DNA from: RYN-230 sp963844695 | GTDB taxonomy: Bacteria > Actinomycetota > Actinomycetes > Streptosporangiales > Streptosporangiaceae | Assembly: GCA_963844695.1 (NCBI GenBank) | Contig: CAWJPL010000043.1 | Coordinates: forward strand, 1-64,000 | Direction of reading: 5' to 3' | DNA: 64,000 bases | Shown: positions 47,217 to 55,387 of the stretch, piece after piece | How positions within the stretch are numbered: the stretch's first letter is position 1 | Layout of the letters: the number at the start of each line of letters is the position of its first letter | Notes under the pieces: model-generated | Told to the model about the DNA's origin: nothing | Databases searched by the model: none | The model's input: the letters and a program-made list of their open reading frames with translations, nothing else | Program-made: the position numbers and the translations under genes

Positions 47217-48365
47217 TCAGGAGTACTTCTCCAGCAGGGTCACCTCGGCCAGCCGGGACAAGCCCTCCCGGACCGCCCGGGCCTCCGGCTCGGCCACGCC
47301 ATCCACCGCCTGAAGCTCGGCCACGCTGGCCGCCAGCAGCTTGTGCAGGCCGCCGAAGTGCTCCACCAGCTGCTCGGCCACGGGCCGGGGCAGCCGCGGC
47401 ACCTTGGCCAGCAGCCGGTACCCGCGCGGCTCGACCGGCTCGTCCAGCATGCCGGACCCGCCGAGCCCGAGCACCGTCGCCACCGTGGCCATGTCCAGCA
47501 GCTCTTCCGGGGACAGCCGCTCCAGCTCGCCGAGGACCCGGTCAACCTCGTCACCCGGGCCGCCGCCGCCCGCCGCCGGCAGGTAGTCCTGGACCACCAG
47601 CTGCCGCTCGAAGCCGCTGCCCGCGATGAGCTCGTCGAGCTGGAGCGCGAGCAGCCGCCCGTCGGTACCCAGTTCGACCTTGTAGCCCTCGATCTCACCC
47701 GCGATGCGCCGGACCATCTCCAGCCGCTGGGCCACCGCGGTCACGTCGCGCGCGGTCGCCAGGTCCTCGATCTCGTGCGCGGTCAGCGTCCCCGACACCT
47801 GATCCAGCCGGAGCTTGTAGCGCTCCAGCGTGGCCAGGGCCTGGTTGGCCCGGGACAGGATCGCGGCCGAATCCTCCAGCACGTAACGCGCCCCGTCCAG
47901 GTACAGGGCGATGATCCGCATCGACTTGCTGACCGAGATCACCGGGCAGCCGGTCTGCCGGCCCACCCGCTCCGCGGTCCGGTGCCGGGTCCCCGATTCG
48001 TCGGTCGGCAGCGTGGGGTCAGGGACCAGGTGCACGGCCGCCCGGACGATGTACTCGGCCCCGCCGTCGAGCACGATGGCGCCGTCCATCTTGGCCAGCT
48101 CCCGCAGCCGGGTCGCCGAGAACGGCACCCGCAGCTCGAAACCGCCGGAGCACACTTCGTCTACGGCGGGCCCGTCGCCGAGCACGATCAGCGCGCCGGT
48201 GTTCCCGCGCAAGATGCGCTCCAGCCCGTCGCGGAGCATGGTGCCCGGGGCCAGGGCCGCCAGGGCGGCCCAGCGGCGCTCGTCTCTGCTCTTGACGTCT
48301 GTGCTCTTAGCGTCCCTGCTCTTGACGTCCGTGACCTTGGCGTCCCGGTTCTTGTCGGTTGGCAC
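47217..48365 (-). CDS. disA: DNA integrity scanning diadenylate cyclase DisA
   Basis: A 382-residue protein that makes c-di-AMP from two ATP and scans DNA for branched structures. The DAC domain has MDGAIVLDGGAEYIVRA and GTRHRTAERV; then a coiled helical spine and a C-terminal helix-hairpin-helix domain (LPRPVAEQLVEHFGGLHKLL). The N-terminal 28 residues are charged repeats (DVKSRDAKSTDVKSRD) encoded by two 30-bp units. GTG 48365. It lies next to radA, as usual. Its product should act on the riboswitch at 36152-36300. Confidence 0.96.
   Translation of the reverse strand: MPTDKNRDAKVTDVKSRDAKSTDVKSRDERRWAALAALAPGTMLRDGLERILRGNTGALIVLGDGPAVDEVCSGGFELRVPFSATRLRELAKMDGAIVLDGGAEYIVRAAVHLVPDPTLPTDESGTRHRTAERVGRQTGCPVISVSKSMRIIALYLDGARYVLEDSAAILSRANQALATLERYKLRLDQVSGTLTAHEIEDLATARDVTAVAQRLEMVRRIAGEIEGYKVELGTDGRLLALQLDELIAGSGFERQLVVQDYLPAAGGGGPGDEVDRVLGELERLSPEELLDMATVATVLGLGGSGMLDEPVEPRGYRLLAKVPRLPRPVAEQLVEHFGGLHKLLAASVAELQAVDGVAEPEARAVREGLSRLAEVTLLEKYS
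48288..48347 (-). repeat. 30-bp tandem repeat at the disA 5' end
   Basis: Two 30-bp units (48288-48317 and 48318-48347), each itself two related 15-mers, encode the Lys/Asp/Ser-rich leader of DisA. Confidence 0.88.
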
Positions 48366-48429
48366 ACGACCCCCGGAGGTTGCTGGACCGGCCCAGTGTA
48401 TCGGCGGCCCCAGACCACCGGCCGCCGAT

Positions 48430-49911
48430 TCAGCCGCCGAAGGCGGCGGCCATCGCCTCCCGGATGTCCTCGGCCTCCCGCACCTCGATCGCCCCGGGAG
48501 AGGAGGACGCTGCGGAGCCCGCCGGCATCGAGCCCGCGGGCACGATCGCCAGCCGGAACCCCATCCGTTCTGCCTCAGCCAGCCGGCGCTGCACCCCGGT
48601 GACCCGGCGTACCTCGCCGGCCAGGCCCACCTCGCCGACCGCCACCACCGAGCCGGGCACGCTCAGGTTCACCACCGCGCTGGCCAGGGCGAGGGCCACG
48701 GCCAGGTCCACGGACGGCTCGCCGAGCCGGACCCCGCCCACCGTCGCCGCGTACACGTCCTGCTTGCCCAGCTTCAGGTCGGCCCGCCGGGACAGCACCG
48801 CGAGGACCATGCCGACCCGGGAAGCGTCCAGCCCGGAGGTCACCCGGCGGGGTATCTCCAGCGCGGACGGCGCCACCAGCGTCTGCACCTCGGCGAGCAG
48901 CGGGCGGCGGCCCTCCAGGGTGACGGTCACGCACGTGCCGGGCACCGCGTTGCGCCGGTGGGTGAGGAAGAGGCCGCTTGGGTCGGGCAGCTCGGTGATC
49001 CCCTGCTCGCCAAGGTCGAAGCAGCCGATCTCGTCGGTGGGGCCATAGCGGTTCTTCACCGCCCGGACCATGCGGAACTGGGCGTGCCGGTCGCCCTCGA
49101 AGTGCAGCACCACGTCCACCAGGTGCTCCAGGGTCCGCGGCCCGGCGACCGACCCGTCCTTGGTCACGTGCCCGACCAGCACCGTGGTCACCCCGTGCTG
49201 CTTGGCCACCGCGATCAGGGCGGCGGTGACCGCGCGGATCTGGCTGACCCCGCCGGGCGCGCCGTCTACCCCCTCCATCGTGATGGTCTGCACCGAGTTG
49301 ACGATCAGCAACTGGGGCCGGACCACCGCCACGTGGCCGAGCAGCGCGGCCAGGTCGGTCTCCGCGGCCAGGTAGAGGTTCGCGGCCACGGCGCCGATCC
49401 GGTCCGCTCGCAGCCGCACCTGGGCGGCGGATTCCTCGCCGGTGATGTACAGGACCGGCCCGGTTCCAGCGGCGTGGGTCCCCGCCTCCAGCAGCAGGGT
49501 GGACTTGCCGACGCCCGGCTCTCCCGCCAGCAGCACCACCGCCCCGGGCACCAGGCCGCCACCGAGAACCCGGTCCAGCTCGTCGAGCCCGGTCGGGCGG
49601 GCTCCTGCGGCGGTGGCGTCCACCTCGCCGATGGGCATCGCGGGACTGGTAGGGGCGATCGCGGCGGGCGGCCCGCCGAGGCCCGCACCCAGGCCACCAC
49701 CGTTCAGGCCGGTCCCCCCGAGCCCGTCCAGCCCGGCGCCGAGGCCGGCCAGGGCCGCGCCGCCGAAACCGGTCGCCCGGGCCACCCGGGAGACGGCGGC
49801 CTGCTCGACCGTGCCCCAGGCCTGGCACTCACCGCAGCGGCCGGACCATTTCGTGGTGCGCCAGCCGCATTCCGCGCACTGGAACGCCGGGCCCGCCGAG
49901 GACTTCGCCAT
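48430..49911 (-). CDS. radA: DNA repair protein RadA (Sms)
   Basis: A 493-residue hexameric helicase for recombination intermediates. The N-terminal zinc finger CAECGWRTTKWSGRCGECQAW, Walker A GEPGVGKST, the RadA-specific KNRYGPTDEIG and a C-terminal Lon-like domain are complete. Between finger and ATPase lies an extra Gly/Leu-rich stretch (GLGAGLDGLGGTGLNGGGLG). The start is ATG 49911 with TAGCGT 7 bases upstream; the open frame beyond is not conserved. It precedes disA in the same direction, 64 bp apart. Confidence 0.96.
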   Translation of the reverse strand: MAKSSAGPAFQCAECGWRTTKWSGRCGECQAWGTVEQAAVSRVARATGFGGAALAGLGAGLDGLGGTGLNGGGLGAGLGGPPAAIAPTSPAMPIGEVDATAAGARPTGLDELDRVLGGGLVPGAVVLLAGEPGVGKSTLLLEAGTHAAGTGPVLYITGEESAAQVRLRADRIGAVAANLYLAAETDLAALLGHVAVVRPQLLIVNSVQTITMEGVDGAPGGVSQIRAVTAALIAVAKQHGVTTVLVGHVTKDGSVAGPRTLEHLVDVVLHFEGDRHAQFRMVRAVKNRYGPTDEIGCFDLGEQGITELPDPSGLFLTHRRNAVPGTCVTVTLEGRRPLLAEVQTLVAPSALEIPRRVTSGLDASRVGMVLAVLSRRADLKLGKQDVYAATVGGVRLGEPSVDLAVALALASAVVNLSVPGSVVAVGEVGLAGEVRRVTGVQRRLAEAERMGFRLAIVPAGSMPAGSAASSSPGAIEVREAEDIREAMAAAFGG

Positions 49912-49924
49912 GGCCCGGACGCTA
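49909..49924 (-). promoter_or_regulatory. Leaderless promoter of radA
   Basis: TAGCGT (minus strand, 49924-49919) lies 7 nt before ATG 49911. Confidence 0.5.
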
Positions 49925-50093
49925 CCCGCAGGTACCGACAGCGGGGCCTGACGACACTCCGGGGCGGCGACACTCCTGCGGCCGCTGCGGTGAGCAACTC
50001 CGCGCGCCGCGCCGCATAAGCTGGCCAAGGCGGATCGATCGACGCCGGGGGATCCCGGGATACGGTCCGCAGCAGAGTGCGGAAGGAGCCCCG

Positions 50094-51020
50094 GTGAGTC
50101 AAGCGGGCACAGCGCCGCGGCGCCTGGTGGCGCTATCAACCGCGTCGGTCTACCCGGACCGGACGCCTGATGCGTTCGAGGTCGCGGCGCGCCTGGGTTA
50201 CGACGGGGTCGAGGTGATGGTCACCCCGGACGCGGTCAGCCAGGACGTGGACGTCCTGCGCCGGCTCGCCGACTACCACCACGTCCCGGTGCTCGCGGTG
50301 CATGCGCCCTGCCTGCTGATCACCCAGCGGGTCTGGGGCCGCGAGCCGTGGGGCAAGCTGGTCCGGGCCAAGGACGTGGCCGAGCAGCTGGGCGCCCGGG
50401 TGGTCGTGGTGCATCCCCCGTTCCGCTGGCAGCGGGACTACGCCCGGGACTTCGCCGCCGGGCTGGCCCGGATGCAGGACGAGACCGACGTGCTGTTCGC
50501 GGTGGAGAACATGTTCCCGCTGCGGGCCCGGGGCGCTGAGGTCGCGCCGTACGCCCCGTCCTGGAACCCGGTCCCGATGGACTACCCGCACGTGACCCTG
50601 GACCTGTCCCACACCGCCGTGTCCGGCTCCGACGCGCTCGCCATGGCCGACGAGCTCGGCGGACGGCTCGCGCACGTGCACCTGGCCGACGGCACCGGGG
50701 TGCCCAACCGCGACGAGCACCTGGTCCCCGGCCGCGGTAGCCAGCCGTGCGCGCCGTTGCTGCACCGGCTGGCCGCCGAGAACTACCAGGGGCTGGTCGT
50801 GCTGGAGGTCAAGACGTTCCGCGCGCCGACCCAGGAGGCCCGGTACTCCGACCTGGCCGAAGCGCTGGAGTTCGCCCGGGGTCACCTGGCCGCCCCCGGG
50901 GAGGCCCCCGCGGGCGCGGCCCCGTCCGGGCCGCCGCCGGCCAGCCCGTCTGCCGCCCCGCCCAGCGCGTCGCCGGCCCGGTTCGGGATGAGCGCCCACC
51001 CGCTGACCACCAGTCGCTAA
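50094..51020 (+). CDS. Sugar phosphate isomerase/epimerase (TIM barrel)
   Basis: A 308-residue AP-endonuclease-2-type TIM barrel: LSTASVYPDRTPDAFEVAARLGYDGVEV, LAVHAPCLL, VVVHPPFRWQ, FAVENMFP, TLDLSHTAVSG, HVHLADGTG and VLEVKTF, with metal-binding Glu, Asp, His and Glu. The substrate is unknown. GTG 50094 lies 6 nt after GGAAGGAG. The C-terminus is an Ala/Pro/Ser tail, and the stop codon lies in a 14-bp repeat array. It is divergent from radA, a pairing I recall from other actinobacteria. Confidence 0.87.
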   Translation: MSQAGTAPRRLVALSTASVYPDRTPDAFEVAARLGYDGVEVMVTPDAVSQDVDVLRRLADYHHVPVLAVHAPCLLITQRVWGREPWGKLVRAKDVAEQLGARVVVVHPPFRWQRDYARDFAAGLARMQDETDVLFAVENMFPLRARGAEVAPYAPSWNPVPMDYPHVTLDLSHTAVSGSDALAMADELGGRLAHVHLADGTGVPNRDEHLVPGRGSQPCAPLLHRLAAENYQGLVVLEVKTFRAPTQEARYSDLAEALEFARGHLAAPGEAPAGAAPSGPPPASPSAAPPSASPARFGMSAHPLTTSR

Positions 51021-51081
51021 CCGCGAGTCGCTGACCGCCGGTCCCGCACCGCGGTCCGCTTACGACCGTCCGCCGACCACC
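50998..51081 (+). repeat. 14-bp degenerate tandem array at a stop codon
   Basis: Units such as AGTCGCTAACCGCG and AGTCGCTGACCGCC repeat with a 14-bp period. The isomerase stop TAA (51018-51020) lies in one unit, and the next unit carries TGA at the same position. Confidence 0.75.
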
Positions 51082-51158
51082 CGACCCGCCCAGCCGCCTG
51101 CCGCGCCACTGCCACCAGCGCTGGACGCGGCCACGACCGAGGATGCATGCTGCCCGTC

Positions 51159-52014
51159 ATGACTGCGAACCGTCCCGTCCCGGCCCGTGCCGGAACGCTC
51201 ATCACCGTGGCGCCGACCGGTGCGGAATCCGACAAAGCGTCCGTGCCGGCGCTGCCCGTCACCCTGGACGAGCTGACCGCGACCGCAGTGGAATGCCGCG
51301 CGGCCGGGGCCGCCGTGATCCACGTGCACATCCGGGACGGCGAGGCCCAGCCGACCCTGGACCTGGCCCGGCTCCGGGAGACTGTGCAGGCGCTGCGCGA
51401 CGCCACCGACCTGATCATCCAGCTGTCCACCGGCGGTGCCGTCACCGACAGCTTCGACGACCGGCTGGCGGTGCTCGAGGCGGCGCCGGACGCCTGCTCC
51501 CTCACCTGCGGCACGGTCAACTTCGGCGACGAGGTGTTCGCCAACCCCTGGCCGTTCATCCGCGAGCTGTACGGGCGGACCCAGGCGGCCGGGGTGGTGC
51601 CCGAGTTCGAGCTGTTCGACCTGGGGCAGGTGGCCACGCTGCACCGGCTGCTGGACGAGCTGGGGCCGCCGCACGGCGGTCACGTGCACTGCGACCTGGT
51701 GATGGGCGTGCCCGGCGGGATGCCCGGCACGGTGGCGGCCCTGGTCGCGGCGGTGGCCGCGCTGCCCGGCCGGCGCGACGTGGTCCGCCACCGGGATCGG
51801 GCGGACCGCGCTGCCCGTGGCGCTGGGCGCGCTGGGCGCCGGCGGTCACCTGCGGGTCGGCATGGAGGACACCACCTCGTTCGCCCGGGGCCGGCCCGTG
51901 ACGGGTAACGCCGAACTGGTCGAGCGGGCCGCCGCGCTGGCCGGCCTGGCCCAGCGGCCGCCGCTGGCACCGGACGAGGCCCGGGACATGCTGGGGGTGA
52001 GCAGCCGTCACTGA
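51159..52014 (+). CDS. BKACE family beta-keto acid cleavage enzyme (frameshifted)
   Basis: A BKACE (DUF849) TIM-barrel enzyme, the family that cleaves beta-keto acids with acetyl-CoA. TLITVAPTGAESDK, GAAVIHVHIRDG, IIQLSTGG, LTCGTVNFGD and PEFELFDLGQ are in the first frame. One extra base at CCGGCCGG (51766-51773) shifts it; dropping it gives GATWSATGIGRTALPVALGALGAGGHLRVGMEDT and a normal end at 52014. Zinc ligands HVHIRD and the Glu of MEDT are present. ATG 51159 is preferred to 51147. The substrate is unknown. It is followed at once by asparaginase, so the pair probably forms an operon. Confidence 0.85.
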
Positions 52015-52975
52015 GCCGCCCATCCTCGCCGAGGTCGTCCGCTCGGGGTTCGTCGAGTCGAGGCACCGCGTTTCGTTGGTGACAATCGGGGCCGACGGGA
52101 CGCCGCAGCTGACCGCCGGCCAGTGGGACGTGCCGATGTTCCCGCGCTCATCGAACAAGCCGATGCAGGCGGCCGGCATGCTGCGCTGCGGCCTGGACCT
52201 GGACGGTGAGCTGCTGGCGCTGGCCGCGGCCAGCCATTCGGGTGAGGACTTCCACGTCGCCGGGGTGCGGAAGATCCTGGCCCGGGCCGGGCTGACCGAG
52301 GACGAGCTGCAGTGCCCGCGGGCGCTGCCCCGGGAAGAGGTGTTCCAGCAGGAGTTCCTGCGTGAGGGCGGGGAGCCCGACCGGGTGCACATGAACTGCT
52401 CCGGCAAGCACGCGGCCATGCTGGCCACCTGCCTGGTGGCCGGCTGGCCCACGGCCACCTATACCGACCCCGGGCACCCGCTCCAGGTGGCGCTCCGCCA
52501 GGCCCTCGAGAGCCTGGCCGGGGAGCAGTCCGCGGCGGTGGGCGTGGACGGGTGCGGTGCCCCCGTGTTCGCCCTGTCCCTGGCCGGCCTGGCCCGGGCG
52601 TTCCAGGCGCTGGTCACCGGCTCGCCGGGCACGCCGGAGCGCCGGGTGGCCGACGCGATGCGGGCGTACCCGGAATGGACGTCGGGCAGCCTGCGCACGG
52701 AGCGGGCGCTGATGGCCACCGTCCCGGGCCTGCTGCTCAAGGTGGGGGCAGATGGCGTGCAGGCGTTCGCGCTGGCGGACGGCCGGGCCGCGGCGTTCAA
52801 GATCGAGGACGGCTCGGCCCGGGCCCGGGACCCGATCACGGTCGCGCTGCTGCGGCGGCTCGGCGTGACCACCAGGCCGGGGGTGCCGGACTCGGCGCTG
52901 GACGAGATCGGCGCGGTGCCGGTGACCGGCGGCGGCCGGGTCGTCGGCTTCATCCGGGCGGAACTCCCCGGCTGA
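52007..52975 (+). CDS. Asparaginase, RhAII type
   Basis: An asparaginase II family (Rhizobium type) protein hydrolysing L-asparagine. Conserved blocks are MFPRSSNKPMQAAGML, AAASHSGEDFHV, MNCSGKHAAML, GVDGCGAPVFALSL and GRVVGFIRAEL. The family N-terminus (TEPPILAEVVRSGFVESRHRV) is encoded from 52010, but the codon where GTG/ATG is expected (52007) is GTC; the first canonical starts, TTG 52076 and GTG 52079, would cut off 23 residues. The stretch overlaps the BKACE stop. So the start is either non-standard, mutated or mis-sequenced. Confidence 0.85.
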   Translation, partial: VTEPPILAEVVRSGFVESRHRVSLVTIGADGTPQLTAGQWDVPMFPRSSNKPMQAAGMLRCGLDLDGELLALAAASHSGEDFHVAGVRKILARAGLTEDELQCPRALPREEVFQQEFLREGGEPDRVHMNCSGKHAAMLATCLVAGWPTATYTDPGHPLQVALRQALESLAGEQSAAVGVDGCGAPVFALSLAGLARAFQALVTGSPGTPERRVADAMRAYPEWTSGSLRTERALMATVPGLLLKVGADGVQAFALADGRAAAFKIEDGSARARDPITVALLRRLGVTTRPGVPDSALDEIGAVPVTGGGRVVGFIRAELPG

Positions 52976-53106
52976 GGCACCCACCCGGGACCCGGACTCC
53001 AGCCCCGCCGCATCGGCCGCGCCCGCCCTGGCTGCGGTAGCCGTCCCGCCTTTCCAGGCCCGGATCCATCCCTGCCCTTGCGGGTTCGGCACCCCTCTCC
53101 GGCCGG

Positions 53107-53137
53107 GTGCTTGCTGTGCGTTTGCAAAAGCAAGCAC
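53107..53137. promoter_or_regulatory. Inverted repeat before the XRE gene
   Basis: GTGCTTGC (53107-53114) and GCAAGCAC (53130-53137) form a perfect 8-bp inverted repeat 20 bp before GTG 53157, with GATTCACTGAATC between it and the start. It is a candidate autoregulatory operator. Confidence 0.6.
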
Positions 53138-53156
53138 TGTTTGATTCACTGAATCT

Positions 53157-53828
53157 GTGAGTCCTATGCGAGTGAGCTCCATCGGTGAGTACATCAAGGA
53201 GCAGCGAGAGCAGGCGAAGATCTCGCTGCGCCAGCTATCCGCGGCCGCCGGGGTCTCCAACCCGTACCTGAGCCAGATCGAGCGCGGCCTGCGCCGGCCG
53301 AGCGCCGAGATACTGCAGCAGATCGCCAAGGGGCTGCGGATCTCTGCGGAGGCCCTGTACGTGCAGGCCGGGATCCTCGAGGACCGGCCGGCCGACTCGG
53401 GGGTCCGCGCGGCCGTGCTGGCCGCCCCCGAACTCACCGAGCGGCAGAAGCAGGTCCTGCTGGAGATCTACGAGTCCTTCCGCCGGGAGGCTACGGCCGA
53501 CACGCCGGAAGACGCCGAGGCAGCCGCCGTCGCGGCGGAGGTAGCCGCCATCCAGGCGGCCGCGGCTGAGGCCACGGCGGCCCAGACGGCGGCCGGGGCG
53601 GCCCGCCCGCAGGACGCCAGCGAAGGCGCCTGGGAGCAGGCGACCGGACTGGCTGACACGGGGCTGGCTGACACGGGGCTGGCTGACACCGGGCTGGCTC
53701 ACACCGGACTCGACGAAGAGAATGACGACCCCCTCGCGGCATCGGAGCCGTTGGGCCACCACGAGGCCGCCGGTCCGGCGGCCCCTGACTCAACGGGTCT
53801 GCCGGGACGGGTGGACCAGGAAGGATGA
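53157..53828 (+). CDS. XRE-family regulator (Rv0474-like)
   Basis: A 223-residue protein with an N-terminal HTH (SIGEYIKEQREQAKISLRQL, SAAAGVSNPYLSQIERGLR), a short helical segment PELTERQKQVLLEIYESFR typical of Rv0474-type regulators, and then a long Ala/Glu-rich and repetitive tail (LADTG four times). GTG 53157. It heads an operon with an HbhA-like protein and, 85 bp further on, DUF2516, the same order as Rv0474-Rv0476. Confidence 0.88.
   Translation: MSPMRVSSIGEYIKEQREQAKISLRQLSAAAGVSNPYLSQIERGLRRPSAEILQQIAKGLRISAEALYVQAGILEDRPADSGVRAAVLAAPELTERQKQVLLEIYESFRREATADTPEDAEAAAVAAEVAAIQAAAAEATAAQTAAGAARPQDASEGAWEQATGLADTGLADTGLADTGLAHTGLDEENDDPLAASEPLGHHEAAGPAAPDSTGLPGRVDQEG
53646..53705 (+). 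repeat. 15-bp tandem repeat in the XRE gene
   Basis: Four units of GG(G/A)CTGGCTGACAC(G/C), with in-frame length, encode Gly-Leu-Ala-Asp-Thr repeats in the regulator tail. Confidence 0.93.
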
Positions 53829-54137
53829 ATGACCATGAACCGAAGCACTCTTGACGTGAAGACCGAGGTGCGCAAGCTGGCCGGCAGCAAGCCGGTGCAG
53901 GCCGCCGCCGGGGCCGGGGTCCTGGCTTCCGAGGCCCTGCGTGAGCTGCCCGCCCGGATCACCCGGTGGCGCAGCGACGGCTCGCTGGCGGCCCTGCCCG
54001 CCCGGGCCACCGAGTACATGACGACCGCCCGCACCAAGGCGGTCCAGGAGTACGACAAGCTCGCCATGCACGGCGCCCGGGTGCTCAACGGGAAGACCGC
54101 ACTGCCCGGCAAGGGCGCCGCGGGCAAGAAGAGCTGA
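53829..54137 (+). CDS. Small HbhA-like helical protein
   Basis: A 102-residue Ala-rich helical protein with a Lys-rich end (GKTALPGKGAAGKKS). By position (after the Rv0474-like XRE gene and before DUF2516) and composition it corresponds to the heparin-binding haemagglutinin HbhA (Rv0475), but it is half the length and has only a short Lys tail. It is probably peripheral to membrane or nucleoid; adhesin function should not be assumed. ATG 53829 directly follows the XRE stop, with AGGAAGGA inside the previous gene. Confidence 0.75.
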   Translation: MTMNRSTLDVKTEVRKLAGSKPVQAAAGAGVLASEALRELPARITRWRSDGSLAALPARATEYMTTARTKAVQEYDKLAMHGARVLNGKTALPGKGAAGKKS

Positions 54138-54210
54138 CCATCCGTGCGCAGGCAGATGCTGCAGGCCGGGCGGGAGACGGGCTTTGGTTCCGGTTCCCGC
54201 CCGGACCGGA

Positions 54211-54222
54211 TAGCCTGAACAC
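54211..54222 (+). promoter_or_regulatory. Leaderless promoter of the DUF2516 gene
   Basis: TAGCCT (54211-54216), six bases, then GTG 54223. Confidence 0.6.
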
Positions 54223-54573
54223 GTGTTGCTGAACACAGGAGCGATGAGCCCGCTCTACTGGTTCCTCGAGATACTGGCGATCGCCGCCTTTGTCTGCGAG
54301 GTTTGGGGCTTCGTGGACGCACTGCGCCGTCCGTCGAAAGCATTCGTAGCGGCCGGCAAGCAGACCAAGCCGCTCTGGCTGATCATCCTCGGCGTGGCCG
54401 CGGTGATCGGGCTCTACCTCGGCGTGCTGTCCGGCGGCTTCGGAGCCGTGGGCATCCTGCCGATCGCGGCCTTCGTGGCCTCGGCCATCTACCTCACCGA
54501 CGTGCGGCCCAAGGTCAGGGAGTACGGCGGCACCGGCGGAAGCAGCAGTTCCGGCCCCTACGGCCCCTGGTAA
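54223..54573 (+). CDS. DUF2516 membrane protein
   Basis: A 116-residue protein with three hydrophobic helices (about 9-28, 49-67, 70-88), the conserved EVWGFVDALRRPSKAFVAAGKQTKPLW loop region of DUF2516 and a Gly/Ser tail. The function is unknown. Its GTG has a leaderless -10 at six bases. It follows the XRE and HbhA-like genes, as in Rv0476, and is followed at 9 bp by the AlaX-like gene. Confidence 0.88.
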   Translation: MLLNTGAMSPLYWFLEILAIAAFVCEVWGFVDALRRPSKAFVAAGKQTKPLWLIILGVAAVIGLYLGVLSGGFGAVGILPIAAFVASAIYLTDVRPKVREYGGTGGSSSSGPYGPW

Positions 54574-54582
54574 CCCCCGGCC

Positions 54583-55311
54583 GTGCGCACCCACCGGCTC
54601 GAACTCGACGACCAGTCGCTCCGTGAGTGGGACGCGGTCGTGCTCGCGTCCGGCCCGGACGGGATCGTCCTGGACTCCTCGGCCTTCTATCCCGGCGGCG
54701 GCGGCCAGCCACCCGACCACGGGGTGCTGCTGTGGGGTGGCGTGCAGACCCGGATCGTGGGCGCCCGCAAGGGTGACGACCTTTACCTGATCCCCGCCGA
54801 AGACGACCCGTTGCCGCCGGCCGGTACCGCGGTCCGCGGCGCCGTCGAGGACGGACGCCGCACCGCCCTGATGCGCACCCACACCGCGCTGCACGTGCTC
54901 GGCGGCGTGGTCTTCCGGGACTTCGGCGCACTGGTCACCGGCGGGAACATGGAACCGCTGACCGCGCGGATGGACTTCAACCTGACCGAGGTCCCGCCCG
55001 GTTTCCGGGACGCGGTCGAAGCCGCGTGCAACGTGGAACTCGCCGCGGACCGCCGGATCGACGTCCGGGTGCTCCCGCGCGATCAGGCGTTCGCCATCCC
55101 GGACATCATCCGCACCGCCACCAACCTGGTCCCGCCGGAGGTCAAGGAGGTGCGGATCATCGACATCGTCGGCCTCGACCAGCAGGCGGACGGCGGTACG
55201 CACGTGGCCTCGACCCGCCAGGTCGGGGAGATCGGCGTCGTCAAGATCGAGAACAAGGGCAAGGGGTTCCGCCGGGTGCGGATCCAGGTCGCCGACCGCC
55301 CGCCGTCCTGA
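54583..55311 (+). CDS. Alanyl-tRNA editing protein (AlaX-like)
   Basis: A 242-residue trans-editing domain related to the AlaRS editing domain. SSAFYPGGGGQPPDHG, the HxxxH zinc site RTHTALHVL, GNMEPLTARMDFN and the second zinc site region GLDQQADGGTHVAST are present; Gln replaces the usual Cys before ADGGTH, as often seen in AlaX. It would hydrolyse Ser- or Gly-tRNA-Ala. GTG 54583. The stop codon region is triplicated just downstream. Confidence 0.88.
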   Translation: MRTHRLELDDQSLREWDAVVLASGPDGIVLDSSAFYPGGGGQPPDHGVLLWGGVQTRIVGARKGDDLYLIPAEDDPLPPAGTAVRGAVEDGRRTALMRTHTALHVLGGVVFRDFGALVTGGNMEPLTARMDFNLTEVPPGFRDAVEAACNVELAADRRIDVRVLPRDQAFAIPDIIRTATNLVPPEVKEVRIIDIVGLDQQADGGTHVASTRQVGEIGVVKIENKGKGFRRVRIQVADRPPS

Positions 55312-55354
55312 TGCCGACCGCGCCGTCCTGATGCCGGCCGCGCGCCGTCCTGAG
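55294..55354 (+). repeat. 20-22 bp tandem repeat carrying the alaX stop codon
   Basis: GACCGC(CC)GCCGTCCTGATGCC occurs at 55294-55315 and 55316-55335, with a third partial copy to 55354. Each contains CCGTCCTGA, the last two codons and the stop of the gene. Confidence 0.9.
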
Positions 55355-55387
55355 CTGGCCAGCAGGCGCCGGGGCTGAGGACGCTGC

